Assembly: GCA_041581405.1 (NCBI GenBank)
Contig: JBFIDI010000146.1
Location: 1 to 11,538, forward strand
Direction: 5' to 3'
Source: CAISIP01 sp041581405
GTDB lineage: Bacteria; Pseudomonadota; Gammaproteobacteria; Burkholderiales; Burkholderiaceae_C
DNA length: 11,538 bases
Below, in pieces: positions 6,974-11,538 of the stretch. Every line of letters starts with the position of its first letter. Position 1 is the stretch's first letter. A model generated the notes under the pieces. The model had not been told where the DNA came from. It saw nothing but the letters and a program-made list of their open reading frames with translations, and ran no database searches. A program made the translations under genes and the position numbers.

Positions 6974-7782
6974 ACGCGCCCGTCGGCGCCCACGCGCTGG
7001 CGCGGCGGTTCTCGATGCAGGGCCGCCGCGCGCTGGTCACCGGCGCCAGCCTGTCGATCGGCCGCGCCATCGCGCTGGCGTTTGCCGATGCTGGTGCGGA
7101 GCTGGCGTTGCAATACGCCGGCTCGGCCGACGCCGGGCTGCAACATGCCGACGCGGCGGCGGAGCTGTCGCGCGAGCTGCAACAGCGCGCGGTGGTGCAC
7201 CACCTGATCGAGGCCGACTTCAGCCAGCGCGGCGCGGGAAGCCGCACCGTGGCCGAGGCACAGCGGTGCATGGGGGGTGTCGACGTGCTGGTGGTGTGCG
7301 CCTCGGTGCAACAACGCGAGGCGTTCACCGAGATCGCCTGCGAATCCATGCAGCGCCAGATCCGCATCAACTTCGAAGCCAGCGTCGAATTGATGCAGGC
7401 GGTGGTGCCGGGCATGCGCGAGCGCGGCTGGGGCCGCATCCTGACCATCGGCAGCATCAACCAGACCCGCCCCGATCCCGAACTGGCGATCTATGCCGCG
7501 CTCAAGAGCGCGCAACACAACCTGGCGCTGAACCTGGCGCGGCAACTGGCGCCATTTGGTGTCACCGTCAACAACCTGTCGCCCGGACTGGTGGCCACCG
7601 CGCGCAACCAGTGGCGCCGCGTCGACGAGCGGCAGTGGCAATCCATAACCCACGATGCGAATCCGATGCACCGGGCCGGGACCCCCGAGGAGATGACCGG
7701 TGCGGCGCTGCTGCTGTGCTCGGATGCCGGCAGTTTCATCACCGGAAACGACTTGCAGGCCACCGGAGGCGCGCAACTCTGA
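6940..7782 (+). CDS. Short-chain dehydrogenase/reductase (SDR), classical type
   Basis: 280 residues from ATG 6940. NAD(P)-dependent oxidoreductase with a Rossmann fold. The cofactor loop is TGASLSIG (34-41), with Ser in place of the usual middle Gly. The catalytic tetrad is complete: Asn144 (INFEAS), Ser172 (IGSINQT), Tyr185 and Lys189 (YAALK). The usual NNAG motif is replaced by CASVQ (120-124), an uncommon variant. The C-terminus has SPGLVAT and FITGNDLQATGG, standard for the family. The start is uncertain: ATG 6940 overlaps the binding-protein gene by 34 bases, while GTG 6970 gives a GTGA overlap and 270 residues, matching the junction style of the operon. In the pathway it could oxidise the sugar to its lactone, or oxidise a 2-keto-3-deoxy acid as in the L-fucose and L-rhamnose routes. 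Substrate and cofactor preference are unknown. Confidence 0.9.
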   Translation: MGGRVVEPEGVNAPVGAHALARRFSMQGRRALVTGASLSIGRAIALAFADAGAELALQYAGSADAGLQHADAAAELSRELQQRAVVHHLIEADFSQRGAGSRTVAEAQRCMGGVDVLVVCASVQQREAFTEIACESMQRQIRINFEASVELMQAVVPGMRERGWGRILTIGSINQTRPDPELAIYAALKSAQHNLALNLARQLAPFGVTVNNLSPGLVATARNQWRRVDERQWQSITHDANPMHRAGTPEEMTGAALLLCSDAGSFITGNDLQATGGAQL

Positions 7783-7813
7783 CGGTCGGGCCCGCCCCAG
7801 GCCCTCCCGCTCC

Positions 7814-7819
7814 TAGAAT
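7814..7819 (+). promoter_or_regulatory. Possible -10 box TAGAAT before the RraA-family gene
   Basis: TAGAAT lies 30 bases before ATG 7850, in the 67-base gap between the dehydrogenase and the aldolase-like gene, the second-largest gap in the gene set after the one at 8537-8620. No convincing -35 hexamer stands 16-18 bases upstream. An internal promoter is possible; otherwise the gene is simply transcribed from upstream. Confidence 0.25.
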
Positions 7820-7849
7820 GGCCGCTTCCTTCACCCGAACGGAGTAGCC

Positions 7850-8536
7850 ATGTGGAAAGACGATGACGAGTTGTTCGCGTTGATGAAATCGCGGCTGTTT
7901 CCGGCCGTGGTGGGCGACATCCTGGACACGATGGGCCTGCTGCACCAGTTCCTGAGCCCGGGCATCCGCGCCTTGCGCAGCGACATGGTGGTGTGCGGCC
8001 GTGCGATGCCGGTGCTCGAGACCAACTGCTTTGCCGCCAGCGAGCCCGCGGGCAAGCTCGAGCTCAGCCGCAAGCCGTTCGGCCTGTTGTTCGAGGCACT
8101 GGACGATCTCAAGCAACACGAGGTCTATGTCGCCACCGGCTGCGCGCCGCAGTTCGCGCTCTGGGGTGGCTTGATGACGACGCGTGCCCAGCACCTGAAG
8201 GCGGCCGGCGCCGTGCTCGACGGGTATTCGCGCGACACGCCCGAAGTGCTCGAGGCCGGTTTTCCGGTGTTCTCGTATGGCGGCTACGCGCAGGACCAGG
8301 GCGCGCGCGGCAAGGTGGTCGACTACCGGGTCGGTGTCGAGATCAACGGCGTGCGCGTCGAGCCGGGCGACATCGTGTTCGGCGACCTCGACGGCGTGCT
8401 GGTGATTCCGCGTGCCGCGGAGCGCGAAGCCATCGGCAAGGCGCTGGAGAAGGCCAGCACCGAGAACAAGGTGCGCGACGCGATCCGCGCCGGCATGGGA
8501 ACGGTCGAGGCGTTCAACACCTTCGGTGTGATGTAA
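7850..8536 (+). CDS. RraA-family protein, probable HMG/CHA-type aldolase
   Basis: 228 residues, the normal length for class II, metal-dependent aldolases of the 4-hydroxy-4-methyl-2-oxoglutarate type, which share the RraA fold. These split 4-hydroxy-2-oxo acids to pyruvate plus a carbonyl compound, or decarboxylate oxaloacetate. The active-site block WGGLMTTRAQHLKAAGAVLD (105-124), with GYSRD following, contains the pyruvate-binding loop and the Arg128-Asp129 pair (DGxxRD) needed for aldolase chemistry. GDIVFGDLDGVLVIPR (173-188) is the second signature. True RraA inhibitors of RNase E are shorter, about 160 residues, so an enzyme is more likely than a ribonuclease regulator. GGAG precedes ATG 7850 at a suitable distance. 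In this operon it is the best candidate to cleave the keto-deoxy acid made by the dehydratase; that role is inferred from context. Confidence 0.87.
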   Translation: MWKDDDELFALMKSRLFPAVVGDILDTMGLLHQFLSPGIRALRSDMVVCGRAMPVLETNCFAASEPAGKLELSRKPFGLLFEALDDLKQHEVYVATGCAPQFALWGGLMTTRAQHLKAAGAVLDGYSRDTPEVLEAGFPVFSYGGYAQDQGARGKVVDYRVGVEINGVRVEPGDIVFGDLDGVLVIPRAAEREAIGKALEKASTENKVRDAIRAGMGTVEAFNTFGVM

Positions 8537-8620
8537 GCTGCGCGCTTTCGGATACCAGCCCCCTGAATCGACCGGCCGCCGGCCCCGGCATGCCGGTCCC
8601 GTCCATACCCTGATCCCACC
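8537..8620. other. Intergenic spacer with 12-base palindrome CCGGCATGCCGG (8585-8596)
   Basis: 84 bases between the RraA-family gene and the M81 hydrolase, the largest gap downstream of the operon start. It contains the perfect palindrome CCGGCATGCCGG, next to further GGCCGCCGGCC symmetry. There is no loop and no T-tract, so it is not a standard terminator. It might be a regulator site or mark the border between two transcription units. No clear Shine-Dalgarno precedes the M81 gene. Confidence 0.3.
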
Positions 8621-10168
8621 ATGACCCGTTTTTGCGTGCTGAGCGCCGAGTTCGCCCACGAGACCAATACCTTCAGCCGGGTGCCGACCCGCTACGAGAG
8701 CTTCGAGGCCCAGGATTTCTTCCTCGATGGCGCCTCGGCGATCCGCGGGCGCGGCGACTCCAACACCGAACTGGCCGGTTTCTGCGACGCGGCGCGCAAA
8801 CACGGCTGGGAACTGATCCATGTGTTGTCGGCGATCGCGCAACCGGCCGGCGCCGTCACCCGCGACGCGTTCGACCGCCTGACCGATCCCATCGTCGCCG
8901 CGGCGCGCGAGAACCGCGATCGGCTCGACGGCATCATCCTGGGCCTGCACGGCGCGATGGTGACCGATTTCTGCGACGACGGCGAAGGCGAACTGCTGGC
9001 GCGGCTGCGTGCCGTCGTCGGCCCCGAGCTGCCGATCGCGGTCACGCTGGACCTGCATGCCAACGTGACCCGTGCGATGTGCCGGCACGCCGACATCCTG
9101 GTGTCGTACCAGACCTATCCCCATGTGGACATGCGCCGTACCGGCCTGGAGGCCGGCGACATCCTGCAACGCACCATGGCCGGCGAGATCCGGCCACGCA
9201 CCATCCGTGCCCATCTTCCGATGATCGACGAGGTCAACGGGGGGCGTACCGACGTCGGCGCGATGCGCGAGCGACTGCGACGCGCCCGCGAATGGGAGCA
9301 GCAACACCCGGACGTGTTCGCGGTCAGCATCAACGCCGGATTCGCGCGTGCCGACATCGCCGAGATCGGTCCCACCGTCACCGTCGTGGCGCAGGGCGAC
9401 CTGGCGCCGCACCATCGTTTCGCCCACGAACTGGCCGAAGACATCTGGAACCGGCGCGACGAACAGATCAACCGCTTCCTCGACGTGCACGAGGCCGCGC
9501 GGATCTGCCGCGACCACGACGCCGGCGACGACACGCGCCCGATCATCGTCGCCGACTATGCCGACAATCCCGGCGGCGGCGGTTACGGCGATGCCACCGC
9601 GCTGCTGGCCGCCTTGCTCGAGGCCGGTGTCACCGACGCCTGCTTCGGTCCCATCGTCGACCCCGAGACCGTGCAGCAGTTGCAGCACACCGCGATCGGC
9701 ACCACCGTGGCGGTCCGGCTCGGCGGCAAGACCGACCCCAGCCTGGGCGGCGGCCCGCTCGCGGTGCAGGCCACGCTGCTGCTGCGCAGCGACGGGCGTT
9801 ATTTCGCCGACGGCCCGATGACCGGCGGCCTGGACAAGACCTGGGGCCCGACCGTCGTGCTGCGGATCGATGGCATCGACGTGCTGGTCGTGACCCAGCC
9901 GGCCCAGATGCTGGACCTGGCGCAGTTCACCGCCTTCGGCATCGATCCGGCCGGCAAGAAGGTCGTGGGATTGAAGTCGATGCAGCATTTCCGCGCCGCG
10001 TTCGAACCGATCGCGTCCCGGGTGATCGTCTGCGACAGCGGTGCCTTGTGTTCGCCCCATTACGCCACCAAGCCCTACCGCAAGGTTCCGCGGCCGCTGT
10101 TCCCGCTGGACCGGGAGATCGACCTGGCGGTCTGGCGCGGCGAACACGCCGACCCGATCCCCACCTGA
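8621..10168 (+). CDS. M81-family metallohydrolase (MlrC-like)
   Basis: 515 residues with the two-domain build of the family: an N-terminal catalytic domain (about 1-300, formerly DUF1485) and a C-terminal MlrC domain (about 310-495) beginning near IIVADYADNPGGGGYGD. MlrC hydrolyses linearised microcystin in Sphingomonas; most relatives have unknown amide-type substrates. Probable zinc ligands and catalytic residues are His13-Glu14 (AHETNTFS), His110 (GLHGAM), Asp144 and His146 (LDLHANV), and His168 (YPHVDM). From memory, the spacings His-34-Asp-2-His-22-His equal those in MlrC. No signal peptide, so cytoplasmic. It follows the aldolase gene by 84 bases and is followed after 6 bases by a transporter gene. 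A peptide or other amide-linked compound is the likely substrate class; microcystin itself is not implied. Confidence 0.9.
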   Translation: MTRFCVLSAEFAHETNTFSRVPTRYESFEAQDFFLDGASAIRGRGDSNTELAGFCDAARKHGWELIHVLSAIAQPAGAVTRDAFDRLTDPIVAAARENRDRLDGIILGLHGAMVTDFCDDGEGELLARLRAVVGPELPIAVTLDLHANVTRAMCRHADILVSYQTYPHVDMRRTGLEAGDILQRTMAGEIRPRTIRAHLPMIDEVNGGRTDVGAMRERLRRAREWEQQHPDVFAVSINAGFARADIAEIGPTVTVVAQGDLAPHHRFAHELAEDIWNRRDEQINRFLDVHEAARICRDHDAGDDTRPIIVADYADNPGGGGYGDATALLAALLEAGVTDACFGPIVDPETVQQLQHTAIGTTVAVRLGGKTDPSLGGGPLAVQATLLLRSDGRYFADGPMTGGLDKTWGPTVVLRIDGIDVLVVTQPAQMLDLAQFTAFGIDPAGKKVVGLKSMQHFRAAFEPIASRVIVCDSGALCSPHYATKPYRKVPRPLFPLDREIDLAVWRGEHADPIPT

Positions 10169-10174
10169 TTGCCC

Positions 10175-11428
10175 ATGCCCCCGCAGCCCGACCGGCCGTC
10201 GATATCCGCCTGGCAGGTCGTGCTGGCCGGCATGGTCGCCCTGGGCGTGGCCATGGGCATCGGCCGGTTCGCGTTCACGCCCATCCTGCCGATGATGCTG
10301 GCCGACGGCGTGACCGACCTGGCGCAGGCCAGCTGGCTGGCCAGTGCCAATTACCTGGGTTACCTGGTCGGTGCCGTGTGGTGTACGTTCCAGCCCTGGA
10401 TATGGCGCCGCCTGGGGTGGCACGCTGCCGTCGACGGCCCGGCCATGGTACGCCTGGGCCTGGTCGCGACCGCGCTGCTGACCGCCGGCATGGCGCTGCA
10501 TCTGCCCGGCCTGTGGCCGCTGCTGCGTTTCCTGGCCGGCGTGGCCAGTGCCGTGGTGTTCGTCTACGTGGCCGGCTGGTGCCTGGCCCAACTGGCGCAG
10601 CGCAGGCAGCCGGAGATGGGCGCGCTGATCTTCATCGGGCCGGGCGCGGGCATCGTGCTCAGCGGCGTGATGGCCAGCGCCATGGTGGCCCTGCAGGGTT
10701 CGGCGGCCATCGGCTGGCTGGTGTTCGCGGTGCTGGCAGTCGGGCTCAGCGCGCGGGTCTGGCGCGTGTTGCGCGCCGGTGGCGACGTGCCGTCGGCCGC
10801 GTCGGCCCAGCCCGCCGCGGCCGATGGCGACGCCGAGGCGGCGCCCGAGCACGGAGCCGTCGAGATCGCCTTGCTGGCCATCGGTTACGGACTGGCCGGA
10901 CTCGGCTACATCGTCAGCGCCACCTTCCTGCCGGTGATCGCGCGCCAGGCGATTCCCACTTCGGTCTGGCTCGATCTGTTCTGGCCCCTGTTCGGCCTGG
11001 GCATCATGGCGGGCGCCCTGCTCGCCTCGCGCATACGGTCGGCGTCGGACCTGCGCTGGCGGCTGCTGGTGTGCAGCCTGATCCAGGCCCTGGGCATCGG
11101 CATCGGCCTGTGGTGGCCCAGCAGCGCGGGTTTTGCGCTGGGCAGCCTGTTGCTCGGCCTGCCGATGACGGCGACCACCTATTTCGCGATGCAGGAGGCG
11201 CGCCGGGTCGCGCCGCGGCACAGCGTGGCCTTGATGGGCTTGCTGACCGCGGTCTATGGCCTGGGTCAGGTCGCCGGCCCGCCGTTGACCGCACTGTTCC
11301 TGGCGCACAGCGCCTCGGTCGATCGGGGCTTCGAGCTGGCGCTGCTGGTCGCCGGTGGTGCGCTGGTGCTGGGTGCCGCGATCTTTGCCGCCATGGCGCG
11401 GCTGTTTCCGGCTCGGCGGACCGGATGA
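10175..11428 (+). CDS. MFS transporter, YbfB/YjiJ family
   Basis: 417 residues and very hydrophobic, with about 12 membrane segments by eye in two halves. They are joined by a polar linker at about residues 205-228 (VPSAASAQPAAADGDAEAAP). The N-terminal signature GVAMGIGRFAFTPILPMM, at about residues 24-41, is the hallmark of the YbfB/YjiJ group, whose substrates are largely unknown. The second half has the repeated GYGLAGLGYIVSATFLPVIAR in part. ATG 10175 lies 6 bases after the M81 stop; a TTG at 10169 would add only two residues. The tight spacing indicates co-transcription with the M81 hydrolase. It may import the compound that the hydrolase attacks or export a product; the family does not decide between these. 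Confidence 0.9.
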   Translation: MPPQPDRPSISAWQVVLAGMVALGVAMGIGRFAFTPILPMMLADGVTDLAQASWLASANYLGYLVGAVWCTFQPWIWRRLGWHAAVDGPAMVRLGLVATALLTAGMALHLPGLWPLLRFLAGVASAVVFVYVAGWCLAQLAQRRQPEMGALIFIGPGAGIVLSGVMASAMVALQGSAAIGWLVFAVLAVGLSARVWRVLRAGGDVPSAASAQPAAADGDAEAAPEHGAVEIALLAIGYGLAGLGYIVSATFLPVIARQAIPTSVWLDLFWPLFGLGIMAGALLASRIRSASDLRWRLLVCSLIQALGIGIGLWWPSSAGFALGSLLLGLPMTATTYFAMQEARRVAPRHSVALMGLLTAVYGLGQVAGPPLTALFLAHSASVDRGFELALLVAGGALVLGAAIFAAMARLFPARRTG

Positions 11429-11437
11429 TCGGCGCGA

Positions 11438-11458
11438 CCGGCGGTGGCGCGCCGCCGG
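11438..11458. terminator. Stem-loop CCGGCGG-TGGCGCG-CCGCCGG after the MFS gene
   Basis: A perfect 7-base GC stem with a 7-base loop begins 9 bases after the MFS stop codon and ends 4 bases before the proposed end of a convergent minus-strand gene. A stem without a T-tract between converging genes could act as a bidirectional, weakly intrinsic terminator. In such GC-rich DNA, stems of this length also arise by chance. Confidence 0.35.
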
Positions 11459-11462
11459 CGCA

Positions 11463-11538
11463 TCAGGCCCGCAGGCGCCGCGTCGACGACCCGGCGGCCT
11501 GCAGATGCAGCACCGTGAGCCCGGGTTTCGCGCCCGCC
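11463..11538 (-). CDS. C-terminal end of a convergent gene (partial, unknown)
   Basis: On the minus strand a frame open from the right window edge ends with TGA at 11465-11463. It encodes 24 residues, AGAKPGLTVLHLQAAG and then SSTRRLRA, and almost every third codon position is G or C, as in the other genes. The sequence reads like a normal protein tail, but 24 residues give no family. A competing reading is a plus-strand gene starting with the ATGA overlap at 11425 and open to the edge; its translation is Pro/Arg/Cys-rich and less protein-like. Confidence 0.4.
   Translation of the reverse strand, partial: AGAKPGLTVLHLQAAGSSTRRLRA

Noticed and set aside
7850..8536. Annotation as RraA, the RNase E inhibitor
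   Set aside because: The protein is about 70 residues longer than true RraA and keeps the aldolase GYSRD motif and its pyruvate-loop block, and it sits among sugar-acid enzymes.
8585..8596. Palindrome CCGGCATGCCGG as a rho-independent terminator
   Set aside because: It has no loop and no following T-run, so it cannot form a standard terminator hairpin; it is kept only as a possible protein-binding site.
7739..11308. Minus-strand ORF of 1189 codons antisense to four plus-strand genes
   Set aside because: Its translation is a His/Gln/Arg/Gly-rich mixture with no domain, while the opposite strand encodes four recognisable proteins with intact motifs. Long antisense frames are expected when third positions are almost all G or C.
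1..11538. CRISPR arrays, tRNA or rRNA genes, insertion sequences, attachment sites, phage or toxin genes
   Set aside because: No regularly spaced repeats, cloverleaf-like sequences, transposase motifs or terminal inverted repeats were found on reading both strands; base composition is even apart from the AT-rich patch near 1080-1160.

Overview
The window is strongly GC-rich throughout, with codon third positions dominated by G and C and long open frames on the non-coding strands. The gene families are typical of soil or water Proteobacteria: a TauT/NitT-type ABC importer, a YbfB/YjiJ-type MFS protein, an M81 hydrolase and an RraA-type aldolase. I judge a betaproteobacterium of the Burkholderiales most likely, but no marker gene is present to prove it.

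Layout: (1) 1-854, minus strand: the N-terminal two thirds of a TolC-family outer-membrane factor, running off the left edge. (2) 855-1177: a divergent intergenic region, AT-rich in its right half, with several inverted repeats and probably the promoter of the main operon. (3) 1178-8536, plus strand: a tightly packed set of genes, many joined by 4-base ATGA overlaps or gaps of a few bases. It holds a possible 35-codon leader ORF, an enolase-superfamily dehydratase, an SMP-30-type lactonase, two different ABC permeases, their ATPase, a periplasmic binding protein, a short-chain dehydrogenase and an RraA-type aldolase. (4) 8621-11428, plus strand: an M81 (MlrC-like) metallohydrolase and a YbfB/YjiJ-like MFS protein. 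(5) 11429-11538: a stem-loop and probably the C-terminal end of a convergent minus-strand gene. No RNA genes, insertion sequences, CRISPR arrays or attachment sites were seen, and no transcriptional regulator lies in the window.

How the genes could work together: the binding protein and the heterodimeric ABC importer bring in an anionic substrate. A dehydrogenase, a lactonase, a dehydratase and an aldolase then form the logical set for a non-phosphorylative (Entner-Doudoroff-like) breakdown of a sugar or sugar acid to pyruvate plus an aldehyde. The importer is of the class used for sulfonates, nitrate, pyrimidine precursors and other small anions, not the class usual for sugars. This makes the substrate an open and interesting question: a sulfonated or otherwise modified sugar acid is one possibility. 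The M81 hydrolase could release the substrate from an amide-linked precursor. Function at the family level is well supported for every gene; the substrate and the pathway are inference.
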